A DNA stretch of 64,000 nt from Bog-159 sp050008575. GTDB taxonomy: Bacteria > Acidobacteriota > Terriglobia > Bryobacterales > Bryobacteraceae. The number at the start of each line of letters is the position of its first letter. Within the stretch, counting starts at the first letter, position 1. Positions 43,365 through 54,942 of this stretch are shown here, one piece after another. Made by a program: the position numbers and the translations under genes. The notes beneath the pieces were generated by a model. The model was not told the origin of the DNA and made no database searches. It saw only the letters and a list, made by a program, of their open reading frames with translations. Where the stretch lies: NCBI GenBank assembly GCA_050008575.1, contig JBEKMJ010000021.1:1-64000 (forward strand). The letters are read 5' to 3'.

Positions 43365-43409
43365 TGACAGATTAGGAGAGCGCCCTTATACTTCTCCTAA
43401 GGAGCTTAG
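43365..43409 (+). promoter_or_regulatory. PadR-gene promoter with overlapping palindromic operators
   Basis: TTGACA (43,365-43,370), a 16-base spacer and TATACT (43,387-43,392). An inverted repeat TTAGGAGA (43,373-43,380) / TCTCCTAA (43,393-43,400) brackets the -10, and a second palindrome CTAAGGAGCTTAG (43,397-43,409) overlaps the start-site region. The layout strongly suggests autorepression by PadR. Confidence 0.75.
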
Positions 43410-43417
43410 AGGAGAAT

Positions 43418-43768
43418 ATGGGCGAAACCGCCAAGCCGGCCGAACTGCTGCCGGGCACTCTGGATTTGCTGATCCTGAAGGCCGTTTCACTGGGACCTCT
43501 GCACGGTTACGGCGTACTGCTGCGCATCGGCCAAATTTCGGGAGGCGCGCTGAGCGTCGAACAAGGCGCGCTGTACCCGGCCCTGTATCGCCTCGAAGTC
43601 CAGGGTCTGCTCGACGCCGAATGGGGCACCTCGGAGAACAATCGCCGCGCCAAGTTCTATACGCTGACGCCCGCCGGCCGCAAGCGCCTGCGCGCGGAGA
43701 CTGAAAGTTGGAACCGCTCGGCATCGGCCGTGGCGGCGGCCCTCGGCGCCAAGCCGCGGGAGGTTTGA
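43418..43768 (+). CDS. PadR-family transcriptional regulator, acidobacterial type
   Basis: 116 residues. Start region ELLPGTLDLLILKAVSLGPL, then HGYGVLLRI, GALYPALYRLEVQGLLDAEW and FYTLTPAGRKRL are the winged-helix PadR signature. It matches the TIGR03433-type regulators that are always found just before duplicated orphan permeases in Acidobacteria. The permease ATG follows after one base. Operators over its own promoter suggest that it represses the pair until a ligand or membrane stress releases it. Confidence 0.93.
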   Translation: MGETAKPAELLPGTLDLLILKAVSLGPLHGYGVLLRIGQISGGALSVEQGALYPALYRLEVQGLLDAEWGTSENNRRAKFYTLTPAGRKRLRAETESWNRSASAVAAALGAKPREV

Positions 43769-43769
43769 C

Positions 43770-46430
43770 ATGCTGCGGCGTTTGACGAAGCGGGTGCGAT
43801 TGTTCTGGCGGGCGCTCTCCGGACGCGCCACGCTCGAGCGCGACATGGCCGACGAACTGCGCTTCCACCTGGAGAGCCGCGCGGCCGACCTGGCTCGCTC
43901 CGGCTTGCCGCCCGCCGAAGCCGCCCGCCGTGCGCGCATCGAGTTTGGCGCGGTGGAAGGCTACAAGGAGGTGTGCCGCGACGCGCGCGGCTTGCGTCTT
44001 TTCGATGAACTGCGCGGCGATGTGCGCTATGCGTGCCGGGTCCTGTGCAAGAGTCCTTCGTTCGCGCTCACCGCAGTGGCCACGCTGGCGCTGGGCATCG
44101 GCGCGAATACGGCTATTTTCAGCGCGGTGAAGGCCGTGCTGCTCGATCAACTGCCATATCGCGATCCGGCCCGGCTGGTGAAGTTGGGCGAGGCCGATTC
44201 GGGTGAAACGACCGCCAGCACCATTGGCTACACGACGGCCTACGATTGGCGCAGGCTGAGCCATTCGTTCGAGAGCATGTCCCTTTATCGCACCGCGGCG
44301 GGCGCCATCGTGGAGCGGGGCGAGCCCGAATTGCTGAACGGCTTGCGCGTGAACTACGATTTCTTCGATACGCTCGGCATCCGCCTGCAGATCGGCCGCG
44401 GCTTCCTGCCGGAGGAGGACAGCCCCGGCCGCCGCTTCGAAGTGATCCTCGCCCACGGGCTCTGGATGCGGCGTTTCGGCGGCGACCCTAAGATCGTCGG
44501 CCGCGTCATCCGCTTGAGCGATGCTTCGTTCACGGTGGTGGGTATACTGCCCGCCAGCTTCCGGCCGCTCGAAATCGAGGGTTTCGGCGCGCCCGAGATC
44601 TTCGAACCGCTGGGTTACGCCTTGACCGATCCGTTTGCCTGCCGCGACTGCCAGCACCTGCAACTGATCGCCCGGCTGAAGCCGGGAGTGCCGGCTGAGC
44701 GCGCGCATGCGGAGCTGAACACCATCATGGCCGATCTGGTGCGGCACTACCGGGGATCGTATCCTCCGCAGGCCAAGGTCGCGTTTGAGCCGCTGCGCGA
44801 CTACCTCGTCGGCAGCGTCAGCACGGCGCTGTGGGTGCTGATGGGCGCCGTCGGATTTGTGTTGCTGATCGCGTGCGTGAACGTGGCCAACCTGATGCTG
44901 GCGCGCGCCGCCGGCCGCGCCAAAGAGATGGCATTACGCGCCGCGTTGGGCGCCGCGCGATGGCGGTTGATCCGGCAATTGCTCACCGAAAGCCTTCTGC
45001 TGGCCGTGGCCGGCGGGATGGCCGGCGTGCTGCTGGGCTGGTGGTGTACGTCGCGGCTGGCCGCGATCGCTCCCAGCGAAATCCCCCGCCTCAACGACAT
45101 TCATATGGATGCCACGGTGCTCTGGTTCGGCCTGGCGACGAGCTTGTTCACCGGCGTCCTGTTCGGGCTGATGCCCGCGTTGCGGTACGCGGGCGCCGAT
45201 GCGAATCACGCGCTGAAGGAGTCGGGCAAGTCCACCGGCAGCCGCTCCCGGCGCAGTCTGCGCGACTTGCTGGTGATGGGCGAACTGGCGCTGGCCTTTG
45301 TGCTGGCCGTGGGCGCGGGGCTGCTGGGCAAAAGCCTGCTGCGTCTGATAAATGTGGATCCCGGCTTCGATCCGCACAACGTGCTGACGCTCAAGACCTA
45401 CGTATATGGCGCGCGTTATCACCAGCCGGAAGCCGAGCTGGGCTACTATGAGCACGTGTTCGCACGCTTGCGCGCCACACCCGGCATAGAGAGCGTGGCG
45501 ATGAGCAGTCTGCTTCCGATGGAAAGCTTCGACCGGTCGGGTTTCCACATCCGCGACCGCCGCCCGGCGCACGATTCAGAGGATCCCAGCGCCGACAGAT
45601 ACTCCGTAACGCCGGACTATTTCCGTGTCATGCGAATTCCGCTGAAGCGCGGCCGCGTGTTTACCGCTCAGGACGCGGCGGCCGCGCCCCAAGTGGCGGT
45701 GATCAGCGAGGCATGTGCGCGCGACCGGTTCCCGGACCGCGACCCGATCGGCCAACAGATCCAGTTGGGCGGCCGCAACGACGCCAAGCCGTGGATGACC
45801 ATCGTGGGTATCGTGGGCAGCGTGCGTCAATACGGCCTGGATGCGGCGCCCAGTATGGCGGCCTACATTCCACAGGCGCAGGATCTTTCGTTCGGCTACG
45901 CGCTGGTGGCGCGGACCAGCGTCGATCCACGCGGTTTGGAGCGGACCGTGCGCGCGGCATTTCTGGCCGTCGATGCCACACAGCCGGTGTTCCATGTGCA
46001 ACCCTTGGAGAGCTACCTGGCATCCTCGCTGGCGCAGCGGCGGTTCACTGTGGCGCTGCTGGCACTCTTCGGCGGATTGGCGCTGGCGCTGGCGGCGGTT
46101 GGGATTTACGGCGTAGTCTCGTGCGCGGTGACGTCGCGGACGCGGGAAATGGGTATCCGCATGGCGCTGGGCGCGGAGCGGCGTGATGTGCTGGCGATGG
46201 TTCTGCGGCAAGCCGGCGTGCTGGCGTGCGCCGGCCTCGCGGCGGGACTCGCGGCATCGCTGGCGCTGACCCGCTTTCTGGCGAGCCTGCTGTTCGAGGT
46301 GCGCACAACGGATGCGGCCACGCTGGCGGCGATCGCCGCGCTGCTGGCGTTGGTGGCGCTGGGCGCCAGCTATCTGCCGGCAAGGCGCGCGGCCAGCCTG
46401 GATCCGACGGTGGCCCTCCGCTACGAGTGA
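43770..46430 (+). CDS. Acidobacterial duplicated orphan permease (FtsX/MacB-type)
   Basis: 886 residues. An N-terminal cytoplasmic segment with LERDMADELRFHLE precedes two FtsX/MacB-like permease units, each with a periplasmic core domain (first begins at ALGIGANTAIFSAV) and three to four membrane helices (e.g. VLMGAVGFVLLIACVNVANL; LALFGGLALALAAVGIYGVV; ending LGASYLPARRAASLDP). No ATP-binding subunit is nearby, as the orphan name implies. This family (TIGR03434) is greatly expanded in Solibacter and relatives. Function unknown; mechanotransmission or efflux is suggested by homology. Confidence 0.93.
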   Translation: MLRRLTKRVRLFWRALSGRATLERDMADELRFHLESRAADLARSGLPPAEAARRARIEFGAVEGYKEVCRDARGLRLFDELRGDVRYACRVLCKSPSFALTAVATLALGIGANTAIFSAVKAVLLDQLPYRDPARLVKLGEADSGETTASTIGYTTAYDWRRLSHSFESMSLYRTAAGAIVERGEPELLNGLRVNYDFFDTLGIRLQIGRGFLPEEDSPGRRFEVILAHGLWMRRFGGDPKIVGRVIRLSDASFTVVGILPASFRPLEIEGFGAPEIFEPLGYALTDPFACRDCQHLQLIARLKPGVPAERAHAELNTIMADLVRHYRGSYPPQAKVAFEPLRDYLVGSVSTALWVLMGAVGFVLLIACVNVANLMLARAAGRAKEMALRAALGAARWRLIRQLLTESLLLAVAGGMAGVLLGWWCTSRLAAIAPSEIPRLNDIHMDATVLWFGLATSLFTGVLFGLMPALRYAGADANHALKESGKSTGSRSRRSLRDLLVMGELALAFVLAVGAGLLGKSLLRLINVDPGFDPHNVLTLKTYVYGARYHQPEAELGYYEHVFARLRATPGIESVAMSSLLPMESFDRSGFHIRDRRPAHDSEDPSADRYSVTPDYFRVMRIPLKRGRVFTAQDAAAAPQVAVISEACARDRFPDRDPIGQQIQLGGRNDAKPWMTIVGIVGSVRQYGLDAAPSMAAYIPQAQDLSFGYALVARTSVDPRGLERTVRAAFLAVDATQPVFHVQPLESYLASSLAQRRFTVALLALFGGLALALAAVGIYGVVSCAVTSRTREMGIRMALGAERRDVLAMVLRQAGVLACAGLAAGLAASLALTRFLASLLFEVRTTDAATLAAIAALLALVALGASYLPARRAASLDPTVALRYE

Positions 46431-46435
46431 AGTGA

Positions 46436-46516
46436 GAGTGGGAGGGCGGCTTTCGCATGGCTTTAGCATGGTGGCATAGGCTTTAGCCTGTGGTAGCCAT
46501 GCGAAGCCTCCCGTGT
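46436..46516. repeat. Palindromic repeat cluster
   Basis: Nested hairpins: GGGAGG(C)...GCCTCCC arms (about 46,441 and 46,504) enclose GCATGGCTTTAGCATG and AGGCTTTAGCCT. It follows the permease stop by five bases. It is related to the other repeats by the AGGCTTTAGCCT module but lacks the usual outer arms. Confidence 0.7.
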
Positions 46517-46622
46517 TAGCCAGCTAGCTCGATCTTAGCGCGGTGCCCGTGGCGGAAGCCATCCGGCGATTCGCCCGTAATGAAGGTCCAAGCCACATCG
46601 TGCGGTTCCGGCTACTTTCGAA

Positions 46623-46976
46623 GCGTTAGCTTCGGTTCTCATCGCCAGCGCTCAATCTGAGCGCGATGGACTGCGCGACACAATTTCGCGTCTCCTGCGA
46701 ACGGCCGATGTTATTTCGCTCGACGCCGCGATTCTGACGTCGGCGGTAAATATACAGTTGGAATTTGGCATGTCGGGTCAAGATGCCATTGTGCTGGCAT
46801 CGGTGCTGGCCCACATGGACCTCCGCCGCCCACCTGAAAGTTGCTTCCTCAATCGCAATACCAAAGATTTTGACGATCCTGACATTCGCGAGAGGCTCGA
46901 AGCTCGCGGTTGCAGGTTCTTTGGGAAGTTCGAAGACGGCCTCCGTTACGTAGTGGCTCGAATCGGTACCAGTTAA
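46623..46976 (+). pseudogene. 5'-truncated PIN-domain (VapC-like) gene
   Basis: In frame from 46,623: ASVLIASAQSERDGL, TADVISLDAAILTSAVNIQL, GMSGQDAIVLASVLAH and FLNRNTKDFDDPDIRERLE, then GCRFFGKFEDGLRYV. These are the C-terminal two-thirds of a PIN RNase with the late acidic residues. The N-terminal strand with the first catalytic Asp (DTNVL type) is missing and no start codon with Shine-Dalgarno precedes it. It is probably a dead toxin remnant. The rest of the gene-free region (46,977-47,145) shows nothing I can identify. Confidence 0.7.
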
Positions 46977-47145
46977 GGCCGCTTCGTCTAGCCTGCAAAG
47001 CAGGCGGCTAGCTATTAGCTAGCTAAGCTAGACCCCGCATGAGACAGTCGCCGATGTTGCCGTCCAACCTGCTACTCGCAGAACTGAGCCCACGCGGCCG
47101 GAAGTCCAGTTATGGGAAGTCACTTGGCCGGCTGCCAAGTCGCCA

Positions 47146-47774
47146 TCAAACCAACTCCCGCAAATCCCCCACCCAATAATCCGGCGCCCACCGCGCCAAC
47201 TCATCCGCCTTCCCATACCCATACCGCACCGCGCACGTCCGCACTCCCGCGCGCCGTCCCGCCTCCATATCCGCCGGGGAATCGCCTACGAACAGACAAT
47301 CTTCCGGCCGCGCGCCCAGCGCCGCCAGCGCGGTCAGCACCACATCCGGCGCGGGCTTGCAAGGGAAGCCGTCGGTGCCTTGCACATGGTCGAAGTAGCG
47401 GATCAGTCCGAATTGCTCCAGCACCGCGCGCGTGGTGGGCGACCCTTTGGTCGTCGCGGTGGCCTTGCGCCCGCCCAGCGCCGCCAGCCCTTCCGCCACA
47501 CCCGGATACACATGCGTTTGCGTATGCCCGCGCGACAGATAGTTGGTCCGGTATTGCTGGATGAGTCCGTCGATCTGTTCCGCAGAATAATCGGGATACA
47601 CATCGGTGAACAGATCGATCAGGTGCAGCCCGATGAAGCCCTTCAGATACTCGAACGGACGCTCCCGCGGAGTCGGCGTGGAAGCCAACACATACCGCAC
47701 CGCGCCGCAAATATCCGCGGCGCTATCGAGCAGGGTGCCATCGATATCGAACAGATAGACGGGGAATCGCGGAA

Positions 47775-47778
<4 letters not shown>
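47146..47778 (-). CDS. HAD-family phosphatase, phosphoglycolate-phosphatase-like
   Basis: 210 residues from a GTG at 47,778 that overlaps the FtsH stop (GTGA). HAD motifs: FDIDGTLLDS (nucleophile and acid Asp), ATTKGSP (motif II Thr), CKPAPD (Lys) and VGDSPADMEAG (acidic pair). The cap is the helical C1 type of Gph/PGMB-like enzymes. Likely substrate is a small sugar or glycolate phosphate, not determinable. Translational coupling to ftsH suggests co-expression, but no functional link is known. Confidence 0.88.
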
Positions 47779-49691
<1,913 letters not shown>

Positions 49692-49802
49692 GAAACCTCC
49701 CGCCGCTCACGCCCATGAGGCCAGACAGGCTGAAGCCTATCCCACCTAAAGCCCGCCCTACCAGCATAGACGTTCCAAACATGCCACTCGATTCCAAATA
49801 CG

Positions 49803-51200
49803 TTACGCGCCCGTTTCCCGGATGCGCAGGACCAGGCTCGAACCGGAGTTCGCGACGAACTCCGCCGCCGGACCGAAGCGGCGCGTCCACAGGATCGCAT
49901 CGCCCATCGTGACTACAGGCCAATGCCGACGCTCCCACAACGGAATGCGCGCCTGGTGGAATAGGACTTTGATATTCTCCGCCCCCGAATGCCCCACTGG
50001 CTGGTACCGGTCGCCTGGCCGCCAGTTCCGAACCTCCAGGGAACCGGAGAGCCGATTCCAGTCCAAACACCCCACGCATCCATTATATACGTCCTTTGAC
50101 GTTTCCGTTACGTTCGTATTTTCAAATAGTTCCGTATGTACTAGCATCTTTTGGCCAGGCAGCCGGACGGCGCCGGGCACCGGTAAAGGCAAGCGATAGT
50201 TGCGATTGTCCAGATTATCGAGCGCCGGCGGGGCGATCCGCAGCCAGTTGAAGGAGCGCAAAACATCGATTCCGGGGATCTGGAGACGGCCGTGGCCTTC
50301 GGCCGAAGCGGCCAATTCCAGGATGCCTGCGAGGTGTTCAAAGCCGATTCCGCGCAGGTCGCCCTTGGCCGTTTCGACGGCGCGGCGCACCAACCGGCGG
50401 GCGACGGCCAGCGGGAGTGCGGCCAATGGGACGGTGTGCAATAGCACGGCGGGCGGCTCGATGATCACGTGGCTCGGCGCGAGGCGGGCCAGTTCGGATG
50501 CCCAGTACGCCTCTTCCGCCTGCGCCCAATTGGCGGTATGCGCCAGGGTATCGGCCAGGGCGGGGTTCCATTCGCGGGCCAATTGCGGCAGCAGTTCGTG
50601 GCGGATGCGATTGCGGGCGAAGGCGGTCGAGTCGTTGGTGGAATCGTTGCGCCATGTGATGCCGCGCTCGCGGAGATAACGCTCGACTTCCGCCCGATCG
50701 ACTTCCAGCAGCGGCCGCACGATGCCGTCGCCGGTGACGGGGCGAATGCCGGCCAGGCCGGCGGTCCCTGCGCCGCGCAGGAAGCGGAAAAGCACGGTTT
50801 CCGCCTGATCGGAGCGGGTATGGCCGGTGGCGATACGGTCCAGGCCTCCGGCTTCGATCAGTCGCGTGAAGAATTCCAGGCGGGCGGCGCGCGCGGCTTG
50901 TTCCAGATTGTCGCCCGTCTCGCGGCAGAGCGCCGCCACCTCGGTCTCCTGCAATTCGAAGGGCAGATCGAAGGCGGCGGCCAAGTCGCGAACGAAAGCG
51001 GCATCCGCGCGCGACTCTTCGCCACGCAGCCGGTGATCCAGGTGGAGCACGGTGAATCGCAGATTCCAGCGCGGGCCGAGCTCGCGCAAAACGTGCAGCA
51101 GACACACGGAGTCCGCGCCTCCGGAAACCGCTACGCCCACCCGTTGGTCCCGCTGAAACATGCTATAACGTGCTATAGTTTTCGCGACTTGCTCGATCAT
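49803..51200 (-). CDS. tilS: tRNA(Ile)-lysidine synthase TilS
   Basis: 465 residues from the ATG at 51,200; upstream in-frame starts would run into kdsC on the other strand. The N-type ATP pyrophosphatase P-loop is AVSGGADSVCLL, followed by HLDHRLRGEESRADA, ATGHTRSDQAETVLFR and ARNRIRHELLP. The C-terminal tRNA-binding part includes RNWRPGDRYQP and KVLFHQARIPLWER. The enzyme modifies C34 of tRNA-Ile(CAU) so that it reads AUA. Head-to-head with kdsC (28-base gap) and upstream of ftsH. Confidence 0.95.
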   Translation of the reverse strand: MIEQVAKTIARYSMFQRDQRVGVAVSGGADSVCLLHVLRELGPRWNLRFTVLHLDHRLRGEESRADAAFVRDLAAAFDLPFELQETEVAALCRETGDNLEQAARAARLEFFTRLIEAGGLDRIATGHTRSDQAETVLFRFLRGAGTAGLAGIRPVTGDGIVRPLLEVDRAEVERYLRERGITWRNDSTNDSTAFARNRIRHELLPQLAREWNPALADTLAHTANWAQAEEAYWASELARLAPSHVIIEPPAVLLHTVPLAALPLAVARRLVRRAVETAKGDLRGIGFEHLAGILELAASAEGHGRLQIPGIDVLRSFNWLRIAPPALDNLDNRNYRLPLPVPGAVRLPGQKMLVHTELFENTNVTETSKDVYNGCVGCLDWNRLSGSLEVRNWRPGDRYQPVGHSGAENIKVLFHQARIPLWERRHWPVVTMGDAILWTRRFGPAAEFVANSGSSLVLRIRETGA

Positions 51201-51228
51201 TACTGGGGCCGTTAATCCTATTCTACTC

Positions 51229-51771
51229 ATGACCACTGAAACAACCCAACTGGCTGCCAAGATCCGTCTGTTATTGATGGATGTAGATGGCGTACTGACC
51301 GACGGCAAGCTGCTTAACGTGCCCGATGCGGCCGGCAACATGGTTGAGACCAAGGGCTTCGATTCGCAGGACGGCATCAGCCTGCAGTGGATGAGTTGGA
51401 AGGGCATCGCCACGGGTCTGATCAGCGGGCGCGTGTCGCCGGCCACTGTGGAGCGTGCCAAGCAATGTAAGTTCCGCTACGTCTACCAGGGGCACATCGA
51501 GAAAATCCCGATCCTCGAAGAGATCATGGCGGACGCCGGCATCGCCAAGGATCAGGTGGCGTACATCGGCGACGATTTGACCGACGTGGTGGTGATGCAC
51601 CGCGTGGGCTTGGCCATCGCCACCGCCAATGCCCGGCCGGAAGTGAAGGCGCAGGCGCATTACGTGACCGAGGCGCCGGGCGGCAGCGGGGCCGTACGCG
51701 AGGTGGTGGAACTGATCATGAAGGCGCAGGGGTATTGGGAGGAGATACTGCGCAAGTACGAGATCGGATAG
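51229..51771 (+). CDS. kdsC: KDO-8-phosphate phosphatase KdsC (HAD family)
   Basis: 180 residues. HAD nucleophile motif LLLMDVDGVLTDGKL near the N-terminus, FDSQDGISLQW, LISGRVSP (motif II), KIPILEEI and IGDDLTDVVVM (motif III). No cap domain, as in the tetrameric KdsC/YrbI group. It removes phosphate from 3-deoxy-D-manno-octulosonate-8-phosphate during lipid A inner-core synthesis, consistent with a diderm host. It shares a short bidirectional promoter region with tilS. A related sialic-acid phosphatase role cannot be excluded. Confidence 0.88.
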   Translation: MTTETTQLAAKIRLLLMDVDGVLTDGKLLNVPDAAGNMVETKGFDSQDGISLQWMSWKGIATGLISGRVSPATVERAKQCKFRYVYQGHIEKIPILEEIMADAGIAKDQVAYIGDDLTDVVVMHRVGLAIATANARPEVKAQAHYVTEAPGGSGAVREVVELIMKAQGYWEEILRKYEIG

Positions 51772-51831
51772 TACCGCTCTGCCCCAATTGCATAGACCCC
51801 GCGCCGCCAAAATGTTAGGGTGATAGGCATT

Positions 51832-54024
51832 ATGCCGTCTGCCCGCCTGCTCGCCGCCCTGCTGACCGCAACGCTCGGCTTGGCCCAGCCCCGCCCAGCG
51901 CAGTTCGCGGCGCCGCCTCAGTTCCCGACCGCCGTTCCGGACCCTGGCTTTCCATTGGTCGCCAGCGGGGATTTCAACCACGATGGCTACAAGGATCTTG
52001 CCATTCCCTATCGCTCCACTATTTATCTGATCCTGGGTGGCCCAACCGGGTTTACCAACGGAGCGCAATACCAGGTGGGCAATTACGTGACTTCTATAGC
52101 GGCGGCCGACTTCAATGGCGACGGCAACCTCGATCTCGCCGTGATCACCGACGGAGCACAGGATGCCTATATCTTCTTCGGCAAAGGAGACGGCACGTTT
52201 GGCGTTACAGTGTCCGTGCCGACCCCCGAATATATGCTATACATGACCGCCGGAGACTTTAATGGCGACGGCAAAGCCGATCTGGCATTCACCTCCGGCG
52301 GCTACCTGTATACTTGTCTGGGACACGGTGACGGCGCCTTCGGACCCGTCTCCATTGCCAGCGGCGCACTTCTCGCCGGGGCCCAGGTGCTCGTGGCCGG
52401 CGATTTTCATGGCACAGGCAAGGACGATCTCCTGGTCGGAGGAGAGATCTTCGGGGGCTATGGTTGTTCGACGTCCTATCCCTGTTTCACATTGGACCTG
52501 TTTGCCAACACGGGCAGCGCGACGTTTGCATTCGATCAACTGCTCGTAGGCACTATGGGGACGAACGTTCCTTCTGTCGCGGTCGCGGACCTGAACCACG
52601 ACGGGGCGCTGGATTTGGTAATGGATCGTCTGGGAGAAGTCGGAGACTCCGTGGTCGCCGTTTTCCTGAACGACGGCAGCGGCCACCTGACGCGAACCTC
52701 CCAGTACCTGGTGGAGTCAAGCCCCTGGAACATCGCGGCCGCCGATATCAATGGCGATGGCATCCCGGACATCGTCACCGCCAATTCGATCGGCAGCGTG
52801 TCGGTGCTCCTGGGAAATGGCGATGGCACGTTCGGCAAGAGCACCAGCTATGCCGCCAATTCCTCGCCGGTCTGGGTGGATGTGGGTCCCTACTACGCAG
52901 ACGATCAACGCGACATAGCGGTGTTCAACCTGGTGGACAACGCCCAACCCGCGTCCACCGCGCTTTCCCTCATCCGCACGAGTAGCTCCGGAAAGCCGCA
53001 AGCGCCGGTCACGACCTACCTTCCCGCGCTTGGCGGGGGCGCTCTGGCGGACATGAATGGCGATGGGATCCCCGATCTGTTGGTCAACACCGAGAACGTC
53101 ATAACCGTTTTGCCGGGCTCGGCTAACGGTTTCTTCGGCGCGCCTTTGGCAACGGTCGGCGTGACAGGAGGAATGGTCGTAGCGGACTTCAACCGCGACG
53201 GGCGGCCCGACTTCGCAGTGTGCGACGAGTTCACCGGTGACCTGCACATCGAGTTACAGGAAGCTAGCGGGAGATACTCCGACCTGGTAACGGCGGAGAA
53301 TGGATGCGCGGTGGCCTGGGCAGGCGATTTGAACGGCGACGGAATTCCCGATCTTATTATGCTGACCGATCCGCAGGACTTTCGGTTGACGAACATGTCC
53401 GTCCTGCTGGGCAAAGGCAATGGCATGTTTGCGCCGCCGGTGAGCATAGGTCCCGCGCCCTACACTTACACCATCGGGGACTTCAACGGCGATGGCCAAT
53501 GGGACATTGCGTTCTGCAATCCGTTTGAAGGGCAGCCGGCCTGTCCGGGCATCATGTTCGGCAATGGCGACGGAACCTTCCGCCCTCCCGTTTACCAGGC
53601 CGTGACTACGCAAGGCTATCTCATTTCTTCGGGCGATTTCAATAACGATGGCAAACTCGACCTGGCCATCGCGGCGCAGCAACCGATCGGCACGATCGTT
53701 CTGCTGAACAAAGGCGATGGCACGTTCACAGTGTTACCCATCATTCCTTCGTATGACGTGCCCAGTCAGATCGTCCCAGGCGATTTCAACGGCGACGGTA
53801 ACCTCGACCTGCTGTTGGTCACGCCTGCTTTACAGATGCTGCTGGGCCAAGGCGACGGTCAATTCACGGTCCAGGCGGGATACCTGCCCGGCATCTTTCT
53901 GGTGGATTGTCAGGCGTTCGCCGGCGACATGAACGGCGACGGCAAGCTCGACATCGTGACGCTCGACATCAGGGATGGAGCGGGTCCCGGAGCGATCGAT
54001 GTCTTGCTGAACAGAACCCCGTAG
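51832..54024 (+). CDS. Secreted FG-GAP/VCBS repeat protein
   Basis: 730 residues from the ATG at 51,832. The signal peptide (ARLLAALLTATLGLAQPRPA) is followed by about twelve FG-GAP-like repeats with calcium loops such as DFNGDGNLDLAV, DLNHDGALDLVM and DMNGDGIPDLLV. Predicted beta-propellers. A GCSTSYPC pair may form a disulfide. No enzymatic domain and no anchor. Six bases separate it from the next membrane-protein gene, so the two are probably cotranscribed. Confidence 0.88.
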   Translation: MPSARLLAALLTATLGLAQPRPAQFAAPPQFPTAVPDPGFPLVASGDFNHDGYKDLAIPYRSTIYLILGGPTGFTNGAQYQVGNYVTSIAAADFNGDGNLDLAVITDGAQDAYIFFGKGDGTFGVTVSVPTPEYMLYMTAGDFNGDGKADLAFTSGGYLYTCLGHGDGAFGPVSIASGALLAGAQVLVAGDFHGTGKDDLLVGGEIFGGYGCSTSYPCFTLDLFANTGSATFAFDQLLVGTMGTNVPSVAVADLNHDGALDLVMDRLGEVGDSVVAVFLNDGSGHLTRTSQYLVESSPWNIAAADINGDGIPDIVTANSIGSVSVLLGNGDGTFGKSTSYAANSSPVWVDVGPYYADDQRDIAVFNLVDNAQPASTALSLIRTSSSGKPQAPVTTYLPALGGGALADMNGDGIPDLLVNTENVITVLPGSANGFFGAPLATVGVTGGMVVADFNRDGRPDFAVCDEFTGDLHIELQEASGRYSDLVTAENGCAVAWAGDLNGDGIPDLIMLTDPQDFRLTNMSVLLGKGNGMFAPPVSIGPAPYTYTIGDFNGDGQWDIAFCNPFEGQPACPGIMFGNGDGTFRPPVYQAVTTQGYLISSGDFNNDGKLDLAIAAQQPIGTIVLLNKGDGTFTVLPIIPSYDVPSQIVPGDFNGDGNLDLLLVTPALQMLLGQGDGQFTVQAGYLPGIFLVDCQAFAGDMNGDGKLDIVTLDIRDGAGPGAIDVLLNRTP

Positions 54025-54030
54025 TAGACT

Positions 54031-54936
54031 ATGCAAGTGCTTGCGCGAAAACAGGCGGCCTGGATGTTCTTGGCTCTGGCGGCCACCGTGTATACGGCTG
54101 TGTTTTGCATCGCGCGGGCGCACGCCGCCGCGGTGAATGCGGGCGCGGTCGGGCTGGGCGCGGCCTGCGACCTCACGATCACCGTGCCGGTGCTGTACTA
54201 TCTGCTGCTGGTGCGGCCGGGGCATTCTTCGTGGATGGCGCTGATCGCCGTAACACTGACCGGGGCCCGTTTGGCGGGGTTTCTGTTGTCCGCCGCGGAG
54301 CAGACCTATTTGCCTCCGTTACGTTGGATCGGCGTGCCCCTGGAGATTTGGGTGCTGGTCAACGTGGCGCGGGGCAGGCGGTACGGATGGGCAACCAAGC
54401 TGGCCGCCGCCGAAATCGCGGTGTTCTACTACGCGTTCGCATGGGGCGCACGGCCGCAATCGGTGCCTGGTTCGCGAGCGTTTGGCCTGGCGCAAGCGAG
54501 CGGCTACGGGATGTTTTCGATCCTGATCGTGATCGCCGTGATCGTGGAGGGCGTGCCGGTACACATGCTTCTGTCGAAATGGAGTCATACGGCCGCGTGG
54601 ATACTTACCGGCGTCGGGATCTACAGCCTCCTATGGATGGTGGCGTTGTACCGGTCCCTGGCGCTGCGGCCGGTGCTGGTTGGCAGCGAGAACGTGGTCC
54701 TGCAGGTGGGCTTTCTATGGCGCGCGGAGTTCCGGCGCGACCAGATCCGCGGCATCACGCACTTCTCGGCGACAGATACGGATTACCTGTCTCTGGTAGT
54801 CGTGAACGAACCGCAATGGCTCATCGAATTAACCGAACCGGTCGCTGTTATCGGGCCGTTCGGGCGCCGTACGACAGCCACGCGGATCGCCGTGGCTGTG
54901 GACGACAGCGCCGGGCTCGCCACCGCTCTCGGCTAA
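54031..54936 (+). CDS. Polytopic membrane protein of unknown function
   Basis: 301 residues with about seven hydrophobic segments (e.g. MFLALAATVYTAVFCIA, ITVPVLYYLLLV, GMFSILIVIAVIVE, AWILTGVGIYSLLWMVALY). The last about 85 residues are a soluble PH-like or SHOCT-like region (RPVLVGSENVVLQVGFLWRA, FRRDQIRGI, VVNEPQWLIELTEP). No family recognised. It follows the FG-GAP gene by six bases and ends just before a strong inverted repeat. Confidence 0.6.
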   Translation: MQVLARKQAAWMFLALAATVYTAVFCIARAHAAAVNAGAVGLGAACDLTITVPVLYYLLLVRPGHSSWMALIAVTLTGARLAGFLLSAAEQTYLPPLRWIGVPLEIWVLVNVARGRRYGWATKLAAAEIAVFYYAFAWGARPQSVPGSRAFGLAQASGYGMFSILIVIAVIVEGVPVHMLLSKWSHTAAWILTGVGIYSLLWMVALYRSLALRPVLVGSENVVLQVGFLWRAEFRRDQIRGITHFSATDTDYLSLVVVNEPQWLIELTEPVAVIGPFGRRTTATRIAVAVDDSAGLATALG

Positions 54937-54942
54937 CTCATT

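Noticed and set aside
43386..44747. 453-codon minus-strand open frame opposite the PadR and permease genes
   Set aside because: Shadow frame caused by GC-rich third positions; the plus-strand genes are unambiguous.
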